Both the position numbers and the translations under genes were made by a program. Below, piece after piece: positions 52,455-61,078 of a DNA stretch of 64,000 nt (its first letter is position 1; the number at the start of each line of letters is the position of its first letter). Source of the stretch: Ferruginibacter sp. (lineage in GTDB: Bacteria; Bacteroidota; Bacteroidia; Chitinophagales; Chitinophagaceae); the NCBI GenBank assembly GCA_025963635.1, contig JAOQAK010000079.1, positions 17,045-81,044 of the forward strand, written 5' to 3'. A model generated the notes under the pieces. That model saw only the letters and a list, made by a program, of their open reading frames with translations, did not search any database and was not told the DNA's origin.

Positions 52455-53510
52455 ATGAAAATAATAGATCCCGAAACCATAAAACTTACCCAATACTCCC
52501 ATGGAGCAGGTTGCGGATGTAAAATATCACCCCGCATACTGGACGAAATTTTAACCAGTAATATCGCCACTCCCGACAACGATAAACTGATTGTGGGCAA
52601 TCATAGCAAAGACGATGCGGCCGTATATGATCTCGGTAATGGAACTGCACTGATCTCAACAACTGATTTTTTTATGCCGATTGTGGATGATCCTTTTGAA
52701 TTTGGAAGGATTGCCTCAGCAAATGCCATTAGTGATGTGTATGCCATGGGAGGAAAACCCATCCTGGCGATCGCCATCCTGGGCTGGCCCGTGAATGTTC
52801 TCTCCCCGGCAATTGCTCAAAAAGTAATTGAAGGAAGTCGCAGCGTTTGTATGGAAGCCGGCATTCCTTTGGCAGGTGGGCATAGCATTGACTCCCCCGA
52901 ACCCATATTTGGACTGGCAGTGAACGGCCTTGTACCCATTGAAAACATCAAGCAAAATAACCTCGCCAAAGAAGGAGATGTGCTATTTTTAACCAAATCA
53001 TTGGGAGTGGGTATTTTAACAACTGCAGAGAAAAAAGGGATTTTATTAATAGAACATGCCGGTATAGCGGCAAAACAAATGATGCAGTTGAACAAGGTAG
53101 GTGAAGCATTGGGCAAAATAAAAGGGGTAACCGCCATGACTGATGTTACCGGATTTGGTTTACTGGGCCACCTGGTGGAAATGGCTGAAGGCAGTGGTTT
53201 GAGCGCTGTGATCAATTTTGAAAATGTGCCGGTTATCAACGGTATAAAAGAATACGTGGATCAGAAATCTATCCCGGGCGGCACCGGCAGAAACTGGGAA
53301 AGTTATGGAGAGAAGATCGGGCCGGTTACAGAGTATCAAAGAACCGTCCTGGCCGATCCTCAAACCAGCGGTGGATTATTGATAGCGGTAAATGCCGCTG
53401 GGATTGATGAGGTAAAAAACATTTTGCAGCAATACGGACTTGAAAGTTTCGGCGAGCCGATTGGCCATTTAGAAGCACAACGACAAAAGTTGGTAAATGT
53501 GCAATCATAA
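52455..53510 (+). CDS. selD: Selenide, water dikinase (351 aa)
   Basis: Very close in pattern to E. coli SelD: LTQYSHGAGCGCKISP carries the catalytic Cys/Lys (Cys, not Sec), DDAAVYDLGNGTALISTTDFFMPIVDDPFEFGRIASANAISD the metal and ATP aspartates, and GGHSIDSPEPIFGLAV and MTDVTGFGLLGHL follow. It makes selenophosphate, the donor for MnmH, whose gene is 96 bases upstream. The pair forms a selenouridine module. Confidence 0.96.
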   Translation: MKIIDPETIKLTQYSHGAGCGCKISPRILDEILTSNIATPDNDKLIVGNHSKDDAAVYDLGNGTALISTTDFFMPIVDDPFEFGRIASANAISDVYAMGGKPILAIAILGWPVNVLSPAIAQKVIEGSRSVCMEAGIPLAGGHSIDSPEPIFGLAVNGLVPIENIKQNNLAKEGDVLFLTKSLGVGILTTAEKKGILLIEHAGIAAKQMMQLNKVGEALGKIKGVTAMTDVTGFGLLGHLVEMAEGSGLSAVINFENVPVINGIKEYVDQKSIPGGTGRNWESYGEKIGPVTEYQRTVLADPQTSGGLLIAVNAAGIDEVKNILQQYGLESFGEPIGHLEAQRQKLVNVQS

Positions 53511-53518
53511 ATTCACCG

Positions 53519-53539
53519 GTATTCATCAACGATGAATAC
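53519..53539. terminator. Stem-loop between convergent selD and the dehydratase gene
   Basis: GTATTCATC and GATGAATAC pair perfectly around an AAC loop. It sits in the 49-base gap between convergent genes and may serve both. Confidence 0.6.
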
Positions 53540-53559
53540 TGATCACTTCACTTCAAAGA

Positions 53560-53790
53560 TTAAATCAATGCATCAATTTTGGCGGAAAGCTTCCTGTCTT
53601 TTTCTGTAACCACATCTCCCGCATCATGAGTGCTTAGCCAAACCTCTACTGTATTGTATACATTGGTCCAAAAAGGATGATGATCCATCTTTTCTGCTGC
53701 TAAAGCAACTCTTGTCATAAAGCCAAAGGCTTCTGAAAAATTTTTGAATTCAAATTTTTTATAAAGCGTATTATTTTTTTCTTCCCACAT
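53560..53790 (-). CDS. Pterin-4a-carbinolamine dehydratase (76 aa)
   Basis: The diagnostic segment KMDHHPFWTNVYNTVEVWLSTHDAGDVVTEKDRKLSAKID contains both active-site histidines. The enzyme dehydrates 4a-hydroxytetrahydrobiopterin in the aromatic amino acid hydroxylase cycle. It is slightly short at the N-terminus compared with the usual 90-110 residues but contains the whole core. Confidence 0.92.
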   Translation of the reverse strand: MWEEKNNTLYKKFEFKNFSEAFGFMTRVALAAEKMDHHPFWTNVYNTVEVWLSTHDAGDVVTEKDRKLSAKIDALI

Positions 53791-53794
53791 AAAA

Positions 53795-53870
53795 AATAAT
53801 TGATAATAGGTTAATTGATAATAGGAATAATTGATAATCGGTTAGTTGATAGTTGATAATTTCCTTTAAA
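53795..53870. repeat. TTGATAAT short repeats
   Basis: Imperfect TTGATAATnGG units occur four or five times in tandem, with ATCAATTATCAATTA near 54017 as inverted units. This is low-complexity intergenic repeat. Confidence 0.5.
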
Positions 53871-54043
53871 TCGTGTAGTCAGCAACTGAAGCTATCTCTC
53901 TACGTTGGTACTAAAAATTTTTTTTTTTGATCTAAAGGGGGCGTACTTTAATTCGTTTAATAATTAATGATCATTGAAGTTGATCATGATCTAACTATCC
54001 ACTGAAGCAAAGTTTGATCAATTATCAATTACTCAATTATCCA

Positions 54044-54478
54044 TTAAAAAATAAGATGTTGCTTATTCTTTATTTTTTCATTGGTCATTTCGTTTACCAG
54101 CTGCACGGCGGGAAGCGACTTAATGGATCGCATCAAGGCTTTTAGTTCTTCAACCGACACATATTCGCCTTTAATGAGCCAGACAAAATCAAGATGTTTA
54201 AACTCAGGCAGCAGGTACTCGCCATCGAACTGGTTATTGTACAAATAGTGCACCAAGGAAGTGGAAGGCACCGCATATTCATAGATAGAGAAATAATACC
54301 TGCGCTCCTTTTTGGTTAGCTGAATTTCAAAATCATGGTTGATCCTGAAATCAAAACCCAATACCTGGTTGAGTTGCCAGCTAAACTGGTAGTCCTTTAT
54401 GGGCGCTACAATACCCATTAGTACAGCATCTTCAAAAAATTCCCGTGCTATGGTTTCATTGTCTATCCTGAGTTTCAT
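54044..54478 (-). CDS. IPExxxVDY-type family protein (144 aa)
   Basis: The pattern MGIVAPIKDYQFSWQLNQVLGFDFR, RRYYFSIYEYAVPS, LLPEFKHLDFVWLIKGEY matches the Bacteroidota IPExxxVDY family (here LPEFKHLDF). Function is unknown; it usually sits near housekeeping genes. The start MKLRIDNETIAREFF (54478) is preferred over 54562. Confidence 0.8.
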   Translation of the reverse strand: MKLRIDNETIAREFFEDAVLMGIVAPIKDYQFSWQLNQVLGFDFRINHDFEIQLTKKERRYYFSIYEYAVPSTSLVHYLYNNQFDGEYLLPEFKHLDFVWLIKGEYVSVEELKALMRSIKSLPAVQLVNEMTNEKIKNKQHLIF

Positions 54479-54663
54479 AGTGTCCTGTTCACAGGTGTTG
54501 AAATCGATTTGTTTTTGTGATCTTACTGCTGCCAATGCTTTCAAAGTGATTAGCCGCGCCAATAAACTGCTGGCATCTTATCCATTGGTTAACCATTGTA
54601 ACTATGGAAGAAATCACCAGAACAGGCTAAAGCAAAAAACATGCAGATTTTCGTTCTGGTTTT

Positions 54664-56301
54664 TTAAAAAACGATATCAAATGAAAGCTCTTCACTTCCC
54701 CTTTTCACTTTTACTTTCGTGGAATCGCCTTTATTGAACTTGCTCAAGGTGTCCATATAGGTCTGCATGTCTGAAAATTTATATTCGCCCAGTTGTGTAA
54801 TTACATCGCCTGCCCTGATGCCTGCTTTTTGGGCAGGTCTTCCTTCACTTACTCCATCCGCCCTCACACCCTGGCCATTGTAAGTATAGTCCGGCATGAT
54901 CCCTAACGTTACTTTGAAACTGCTTCTTGCATTCATTTGGGTTTCTCTTGTTTTTGCAAACGTAAGCGGGCCGGTTTTGCTGGTTTTTTCAATCACCGAA
55001 AAAATAAATTTCACCACCTGTAACTCGCCGGTATAATTGATCTTATCCGCATCATCGGTGGGCTTATGATAATCGCTGTGGGTGCCTGTAAAGAAGAACA
55101 GCACCGGGATATCTTTCCGGTAAAAAGAAGTATGATCACTTGGACCTGTTCCGCTGCTATCAAATCCCAGTTTGAAATATTTATCTGTTTTAGGTAAAAC
55201 ACTGCTCCAGGTGGGTGAAGTGCCAAAGCCGCCAATGCTCAGACTATGTGTGCTGTCCTTCAACCTGCCAATCATATCCATATTGATCATATAATTAACC
55301 TTTCCCAGTTCCATTGTCGGGTGTTCGGTAAAATATTTTGAGCCAAACAATCCCAGTTCTTCACCCGAGAAGGCAATCAGGAGATAGTTGTTGTTTTTAA
55401 ATTTAGCTGCCTTCAGCATTTTACCCAGTTCAATAAGGGCGGCAACGCCACTGGCATTATCGTCAGCGCCATTGTGTATTTCAGGCGAATTGCCGGTGAA
55501 CAATGAATTGTGATCTTCTCCAAATCCAAGGTGGTCATAATGAGCGCCGAGTATCACCGTTTCAGGGGCACCATTGTCAATGTATCCAATCACATTATGG
55601 CCATAGCGTTTTTTATCGCCAATAGCTATTTTAAAATTGATGTCAAGGGTGGCGATTTCATCTTTCAGGTATTTTTCCTTAGCTGTCTTGGTAATGTATA
55701 CAACGGGAATAGAGAGCTGTTCTGCTCTTGATTGCGGCTCAAACCTCAAATCATCTTTTATATCGGAACTGTTAAAAATAATAAAAGCGTTGGCACCTTT
55801 TTTAGCAGACTGCTTTGCTTTTGTTTTAACAGCTTCGGTTAAATCAAAATGTGGATTGGCTTTGTTGGCTTCAACCAGTTCCTTTATATCATAAAACCAT
55901 GGATTTGAATTTTCCTGTAACGAAATAGAAGCTGTAGCTTCCAACGATACATTGGGACAAAAAGAAAACGGGAAATATTCTTCATTGAGTTTTAGATCGT
56001 TGCTGTTAATAATCAGGTGAGATGCGCTGGTTACTTCTTTTCCGTCATTAATTTCAAACTCCTGAAGGTAGGTTTGTTTTTCACCTTTCGGAGCAAAACC
56101 CGCTTTCTGAAATTCATTGCTGATATATTCATAAGCTAATTTTTCGCCGCTGGTGCCGGCCCTTCTTCCTTCCAGCTTATCATCTGCCAGGTAGCTGATA
56201 TGTGTTTGCAGGGCAGAAACAATGAGTTTATCAGCTTTCTTTAATTTTTGAGCATGACTAAAATGAAAGGAGAATAATAAGAGCCAGAAAAAATGTTTCA
56301 T
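54664..56301 (-). CDS. M28 family peptidase with PDZ domain (545 aa)
   Basis: A signal peptide (MKHFFWLLLFSFHFSHAQ) precedes an M28 domain with zinc ligands in GAHYDHLGFG, HNGADDNASGVAALIEL, SGEELGLFGSKYF, NMDMIGRL and GTHSDYHKPTDDADKI; a PA-type insertion (about 110-230) lies before it. The last 90 residues are a PDZ domain (GIMPDYTYNGQGVRADGV.. AGIRAGDVITQLGEYKF). It is a periplasmic or surface aminopeptidase. Confidence 0.93.
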   Translation of the reverse strand: MKHFFWLLLFSFHFSHAQKLKKADKLIVSALQTHISYLADDKLEGRRAGTSGEKLAYEYISNEFQKAGFAPKGEKQTYLQEFEINDGKEVTSASHLIINSNDLKLNEEYFPFSFCPNVSLEATASISLQENSNPWFYDIKELVEANKANPHFDLTEAVKTKAKQSAKKGANAFIIFNSSDIKDDLRFEPQSRAEQLSIPVVYITKTAKEKYLKDEIATLDINFKIAIGDKKRYGHNVIGYIDNGAPETVILGAHYDHLGFGEDHNSLFTGNSPEIHNGADDNASGVAALIELGKMLKAAKFKNNNYLLIAFSGEELGLFGSKYFTEHPTMELGKVNYMINMDMIGRLKDSTHSLSIGGFGTSPTWSSVLPKTDKYFKLGFDSSGTGPSDHTSFYRKDIPVLFFFTGTHSDYHKPTDDADKINYTGELQVVKFIFSVIEKTSKTGPLTFAKTRETQMNARSSFKVTLGIMPDYTYNGQGVRADGVSEGRPAQKAGIRAGDVITQLGEYKFSDMQTYMDTLSKFNKGDSTKVKVKRGSEELSFDIVF

Positions 56302-56632
56302 GTAATTTGTTAATTGAAGTTGTAAAGGTAATTCAGGCGAATGCTATTGCTGTAAACTAAATCCCAAATAAAATGGTATTGCTGCAACCGGTGTAGAATG
56401 TGGCGCCAATGGTGAATTTTTCCGGGGTTAAATTTTATTTTGAAACTCCATCGTTTATTCCTTTTTACCAGGCACATGTATTTGAGATGAACATATTCCA
56501 ATTTTAACAGCACGCATTGTGCCAACAGTGGTCCATGTTCCTGATTTCGTAACTTTAAACCATAGATTGCCATTAATTTTGCTATTCGCTCCCGGTAAAA
56601 ATTGGATCATCGAAGCGCTTACTACATTTATT
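56302..56632. other. Divergent region between the M28 peptidase gene and feoB
   Basis: This 331-base region contains an alternative GTG start for feoB at 56519 but no FeoA gene and no clear terminator or promoter. Confidence 0.4.
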
Positions 56633-58750
56633 TTGACGAAGAACGTAAACATAGCCCTGGTGGGCAACCCAAACAGCGGAAAAACCTCTCTCTTTAATGC
56701 TTTGACAGGGTTAAATCAGAAAGTGGGAAATTTCCCGGGAGTTACTGTTGATAAAAAGACCGGCCAATGCGGCATTGGCGAAAAGCTAACAGCTACTATT
56801 ATTGATCTTCCCGGCACTTACAGCCTGTACCCGAAACGCGCCGACGAATGGGTTGCTTATAAAGTTTTATTGAAGCAGGATACCGATATTACCCCCGAAA
56901 TGGTTTTGCTGGTAGCGGATGCAAGTAATCTCAAAAGAAATTTATTATTCTGTTCCCAGATAATTGATCTTAAAATCCCCGTGGTAGTGGCTTTGTCCAT
57001 GATCGATCTTGCAAAGCAAAAAGGTACAGAAATAGATATCAGCGGCCTCGAAAGAGAGTTGGGTGTGCCCGTAGTGATTATCAATCCAAGAAAGAATAAA
57101 GGCATTCCGCAACTCAAAAAAATTATAGAGCAAACTTTCCACTCCAACCTAAAGGCTCCCCGGGAGTTTATCAACAACCACGGACTGGCCGAAAATCCGA
57201 TCGATGCCGTTAAAAAATTGCTCCCATCCATCAGCGATTATACTGCCCTGCACTATCTTATCAACCACGAACATTTTAAATTAACCGATGCTTTGCAGGA
57301 GAACATTGAAGCTATTGAAGTGGCCAACAAGTTCAATCCCACCAAAACGCAGGCAGAGGAGATCATGCAGCGGTACGGCCATATCAAACACATTATGCAC
57401 CAGACGGTAGTGGAGGCGGATCCCTTGCAGAAAACACTTTTCACCGAAAAATTAGATAACATATTGTTGGACAGAAAATGGGGTTACATCATTTTACTGG
57501 CGGTATTATTTTTATTATTTCAAAGTGTGTTTTGGGTGGCGCATTATCCCATGGATGCCATCGAATGGAGTTTTGGTAAACTGTCCGGCTGGCTTGGTAA
57601 TGTGTTGCCCGAAGTATGGTGGAGCGATCTTTTGATCAACGGTGTAGTGGCCGGCTTGAGTGGAATATTGATCTTTATTCCCCAGATAATGATCCTATTT
57701 GGGTTAATTACGCTGTTGGAAGATACGGGGTATATGGCCAGGATAAGTTTTTTAACAGATAAGCTAATGCGGAAGGTGGGTTTGAATGGCAAGAGTGTAA
57801 TGCCCATGATCAGCGGACTTGCATGCGCCGTACCCGCCATCATGAGCGCTAGAAATATTGAAAACCGTAAAGAGCGTTTGCTAACCATCATGGTTACACC
57901 GCTGATGAGTTGCAGTGCACGCCTGCCTGTATATACCATTTTAATCGCCCTGGTGATACCTTCCAAGCTGTACTTCGGGTTTTTAAGCATCCAGGGACTG
58001 GTGATGATGGGATTGTATTTGCTCGGAACCGTAATGGCGTTGGTGGTATCTTTTGTGATGCGATGGTTTGTGAATATAAAAGAAAGAAGTTTTTTTATCC
58101 TCGAACTGCCGGTATATCGCAGCCCAAGATGGAAAAATGCTTTGACCACAATGGTTGAAAAGGCAAAAATATTTGTGTTCCAGGCGGGCAAAATAATTAT
58201 GGTGATCAGCCTGTTGTTGTGGGTGTTAAGTTCATATGGTCCCAAATCGAAAATGGCAGCAGTTTCTACCAAATATGAACAACTGGTTAAAAATAATCCG
58301 CTGCAGCAAAAGGAACTGGATAAACAACGCAAAACAGAACTGTTGCAAAACTCTTTTGCCGGCATATTGGGTAAAGTGATAGAGCCTGTGATTCGACCCC
58401 TTGGATATGATTGGAAAATAGGCATTGCCCTTATCACCTCCTTTGCTGCAAGAGAGGTTTTTGTTGGCACAATGGCCACCCTATACAGTGTAGGTGAAGA
58501 TACGGACCAAAATAACACCACTCTCCGGCAAAAAATGTATGCTGCGGCAAGGCCTGACGGAAGTAAAGTATATGATCTCGCCACCGGCCTTTCCTTACTC
58601 GTTTTTTATGTATTGGCTATGCAATGTATGAGCACGCTCGCGGTGGTAAAAAGAGAAACCCGTAGCTGGAAATGGCCTGCTATCCAGTTGGCATATATGA
58701 CCGGCCTGGCGTATGTAATGAGCCTTTTGACTTATACAATTTTTAAATAG
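56633..58750 (+). CDS. feoB: Ferrous iron transporter FeoB (705 aa)
   Basis: N-terminal G domain: G1 VGNPNSGKTSLFNALTG, GNFPGVTVDKKTG, G3 DLPGTYSLYP; then about eight to eleven membrane segments with the Gate regions (GLACAVPAIMSARNIENRKERL, LMSCSARLPVYTILIAL). It imports Fe2+ across the inner membrane. The start is read as TTG 56633 (LTKNVNIALVG), typical for FeoB; a GTG 114 bases upstream (56519) would add 38 residues without family likeness. FeoA is not adjacent. Confidence 0.93.
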   Translation: MTKNVNIALVGNPNSGKTSLFNALTGLNQKVGNFPGVTVDKKTGQCGIGEKLTATIIDLPGTYSLYPKRADEWVAYKVLLKQDTDITPEMVLLVADASNLKRNLLFCSQIIDLKIPVVVALSMIDLAKQKGTEIDISGLERELGVPVVIINPRKNKGIPQLKKIIEQTFHSNLKAPREFINNHGLAENPIDAVKKLLPSISDYTALHYLINHEHFKLTDALQENIEAIEVANKFNPTKTQAEEIMQRYGHIKHIMHQTVVEADPLQKTLFTEKLDNILLDRKWGYIILLAVLFLLFQSVFWVAHYPMDAIEWSFGKLSGWLGNVLPEVWWSDLLINGVVAGLSGILIFIPQIMILFGLITLLEDTGYMARISFLTDKLMRKVGLNGKSVMPMISGLACAVPAIMSARNIENRKERLLTIMVTPLMSCSARLPVYTILIALVIPSKLYFGFLSIQGLVMMGLYLLGTVMALVVSFVMRWFVNIKERSFFILELPVYRSPRWKNALTTMVEKAKIFVFQAGKIIMVISLLLWVLSSYGPKSKMAAVSTKYEQLVKNNPLQQKELDKQRKTELLQNSFAGILGKVIEPVIRPLGYDWKIGIALITSFAAREVFVGTMATLYSVGEDTDQNNTTLRQKMYAAARPDGSKVYDLATGLSLLVFYVLAMQCMSTLAVVKRETRSWKWPAIQLAYMTGLAYVMSLLTYTIFK

Positions 58751-58752
58751 AT

Positions 58753-58798
58753 GAATTTCCCGGTAGTCACTCCCAAAGAGTAACTCACCGGGAAATTC
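58753..58798. repeat. Long palindromic element, copy 2, between convergent genes
   Basis: GAATTTCCCGGT and ACCGGGAAATTC pair, and the inner GTCACTC/GAGTAAC pair with one mismatch around CCAAA, so nearly the whole 46 bases fold into one hairpin. It is related to the element at 36221-36268. It lies right after feoB and before the convergent lipoprotein gene and may stop transcription from both sides. Confidence 0.65.
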
Positions 58799-58860
58799 GC
58801 GAATGGAGGAGTCTTTGTTCCTCACCAACAGGATTTCCATTTCCCATTCGAGAATCGAAT

Positions 58861-60009
58861 TTACCAATCCACTTCATCACTGATCCTGTTTTTTACCTGG
58901 GGGTAAATATTGCGGTAAAGGCTGTTCAGGATATCTTCTCTTCGGGGCGAATTGAAATTGCTACTGTTATTGATCAGCGCCCAGTCATTACTGCTCAAAG
59001 CCCGTTTATCGCCGGAGTAAGTAGCTAGTTCATCCTGCCAGCTATAGGTATCGGTGTAACTGTTGTATGCGATGCTTCTTCTTGTAGCCAGCTCCGTTAT
59101 ATTCAGATCCATTTGTGCGCGGGCGTAGAACGACTTTCTTTGAATATTTAAAGTGGCATATACTGTAGTATAGACAGGTTTGCCAGTGGTATCACTACCC
59201 GTTTGGATCTGTTTACTAAGGTTGCGGCTGTAATTGGAAATGGCGGGCCTTGGAATATCCATGTTCCGGAGCGTAAGGTCTACCACCCAGTCGGGTTGAA
59301 CATTCTCGCGCCTTGCTTCCCACTCCGTATAAAAACGAGCCGGGTACCTCGTGCTGTAAGTGCCACCCAGATCTCTCACAAGATTTTGCTGAAAATATTC
59401 ATTGCTGTAATTGTAACCCATATTTCCCCACCCGGTGTTAAAGAAAAATGAGTTATCCTGGATAGGATTGATTACGACATTCACAATGCTGCTGTTGAAA
59501 GCTTCCTCCATCCTCGCCCTGCTATCTTTATAATTCTTTACCCAACTGTCAGATTTCTTGAACGCCATGTAAGCATTGCGGGCATTGTCGCGGGTTTGCT
59601 TATCGAAGTAATCCAATCCTAATTGGTAATAGTCTTCTGCAGCAGCATTTTTAATTGCTGTGATTTCTGTTTGATAGTTCACAGGGCTAACCAGGCGACT
59701 GGCCGGTTCCGAATTCCGGATCATCCCGTACATAGTTTGAAGAATATTGTATTCATTGTTGATTTTATCCCACCGCTTAATGTCTTGATAGCTGCTGTAG
59801 TCAGCGATGTTTTTAAGATGACGTTGCTGCACCTGCCTGTAAACTTCTGCAAGGGCTTTATTAGCTTGTTCATCATCTGCATGCTTGTTTAACTTCTTTA
59901 CAATATCGTAAAGTGTTTTGTCTTCATCAGGGCGCAATAAATAATCTTTTGTTGAACTGCAGGATGCGAGTAGGAATATTGAAATAATGGTGTAAATAAT
60001 TTTTTTCAT
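58861..60009 (-). CDS. Lipoprotein of unknown function (382 aa)
   Basis: The start MKKIIYTIISIFLLASCSS (60009) is a clear lipoprotein signal. Residues about 30-170 are helical and resemble TPR-like repeats (ADDEQANKALAEVYRQVQQ, AEDYYQLGLDYFDKQTRDNARNAYMAFKKS). The C-terminal part is beta-rich and polar (RDLGGTYSTRYPARFYTEWEARR, VYATLNIQRKSFYARAQMDLNITELATRR). No named family is recognised. An upstream in-frame ATG adds 10 residues. Confidence 0.75.
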   Translation of the reverse strand: MKKIIYTIISIFLLASCSSTKDYLLRPDEDKTLYDIVKKLNKHADDEQANKALAEVYRQVQQRHLKNIADYSSYQDIKRWDKINNEYNILQTMYGMIRNSEPASRLVSPVNYQTEITAIKNAAAEDYYQLGLDYFDKQTRDNARNAYMAFKKSDSWVKNYKDSRARMEEAFNSSIVNVVINPIQDNSFFFNTGWGNMGYNYSNEYFQQNLVRDLGGTYSTRYPARFYTEWEARRENVQPDWVVDLTLRNMDIPRPAISNYSRNLSKQIQTGSDTTGKPVYTTVYATLNIQRKSFYARAQMDLNITELATRRSIAYNSYTDTYSWQDELATYSGDKRALSSNDWALINNSSNFNSPRREDILNSLYRNIYPQVKNRISDEVDW

Positions 60010-60039
60010 GATGACTGTATTATGATGTCGTAAATGCAA

Positions 60040-60582
60040 AGCAAGTACCAGATGAATTATCTATCAACAACAAACGGAACATTTAACAAACTGCTTCGAA
60101 CCAATTGTAAATAAAGGGTGATGAGCTGCCGGGAAGATAATTTGGTGATGCCTCACAACACCAATCAAAGTTTAATAACTCGGTACTATCTTAAGTTGGG
60201 ATCGCCAATTAAAGTTACGATTCGGACTACCATTTCATTATAAACTATTTCCCAAGGGTGTTAAAAGATCATGAGGCGACGAAATATCTCCCGTGTATCA
60301 CTGTTTGTTGCCGTTCATCAAAATAGAGCGCGAAGTTGTTATACCTCATAATTGCTCAAATTCAATGTGGACGCCACTTTAAGAGAAAGCCTATTAATAT
60401 TTACAACATACTACTAAAAAATATACGGTATTATGTGTTGCATAGTACTGAAAAGTTTATAACTTTGTATCAGCAAGGCGGTTAATGGTGGAATCAACCA
60501 GCAAGGAAAACCGGATTTCTTACCAGCAACATTCTACCATCCGCCTAAAAAGTATAGCCATGAATTTTAAAAAACTGTCACC
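60040..60582. other. Divergent region upstream of the PadR gene
   Basis: This 543-base AT-rich region contains the PadR/PspC promoter (60437-60467) and no gene. Confidence 0.5.
60437..60467 (+). promoter_or_regulatory. Bacteroidota-type promoter of the padR-pspC operon
   Basis: A perfect -7 box TAACTTTG (60460-60467) is preceded at 19 bases by TTG (60438-60440). This matches the TTTG-N19-TAnnTTTG consensus of the primary sigma factor of Bacteroidota. Confidence 0.7.
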
Positions 60583-61011
60583 ATGAACATTGATAACACA
60601 GCCAGCCAGATGCGGAAAGGAGTTTTGGAGTTCTGTATTCTTTCGGTGATCAAACAGGGAGAAGCTTACCCATCTGATATTATCGATAAGATGAGGAAAG
60701 CAAACCTGAATATCCTTGAAGGAACATTGTACCCACTTCTAACCAGGTTAAAAAATGCAGAATTTCTTACCTATCGTTGGATAGAAAGCAATAGCGGGCC
60801 CCCACGGAAATATTTTTCCTTAACAGAAAAAGGGGGAGCTTTTTACAAAGAACTGGAAGCTACATGGAATGAGTTGGCAAACGCGGTAAAAGCGCTTTCC
60901 GATGCCGAACAGGAACATACTGCCGAACAGGAGCATACTGCAGAACAGGAACAATTAACAGATAACAGCGCAGGGAACTACCTGAATCAAAACTTCAACA
61001 GCCCAAAATAA
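60583..61011 (+). CDS. PadR family transcriptional regulator (142 aa)
   Basis: A PadR winged-helix domain (VLEFCILSVIKQGEAYPSDIIDKM, EGTLYPLLTRLKNAEFLTYRW, PPRKYFSLTEKGGAFYKEL) fills residues 8-95. The tail has a tandem AEQEHT repeat (60904-60954). It lies 67 bases before the PspC gene; PadR-PspC pairs are common in Bacteroidota and the regulator probably represses its own operon. Confidence 0.93.
   Translation: MNIDNTASQMRKGVLEFCILSVIKQGEAYPSDIIDKMRKANLNILEGTLYPLLTRLKNAEFLTYRWIESNSGPPRKYFSLTEKGGAFYKELEATWNELANAVKALSDAEQEHTAEQEHTAEQEQLTDNSAGNYLNQNFNSPK
60904..60954 (+). repeat. 18-bp tandem repeat in the PadR tail
   Basis: GCCGAACAGGAACATACT is repeated 2.8 times (60904-60921, 60922-60939, 60940-60954), encoding AEQEHT units. 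The copy number may vary between strains. Confidence 0.8.
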
Positions 61012-61078
61012 GAAAAGTATAGCCATGATTTTTGTTGTGGGAACAACCAACTAGCGAAACATTCTAACACATTTAGCC

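Noticed and set aside
53795..54043. CRISPR-like array in the TTGATAAT repeat region
   Set aside because: Units are too short, imperfect and lack unique spacers; no cas genes are present.
57544..58584. 346-codon open frame on the minus strand inside feoB
   Set aside because: It is the shadow of the FeoB membrane region; the forward frame is clearly conserved.
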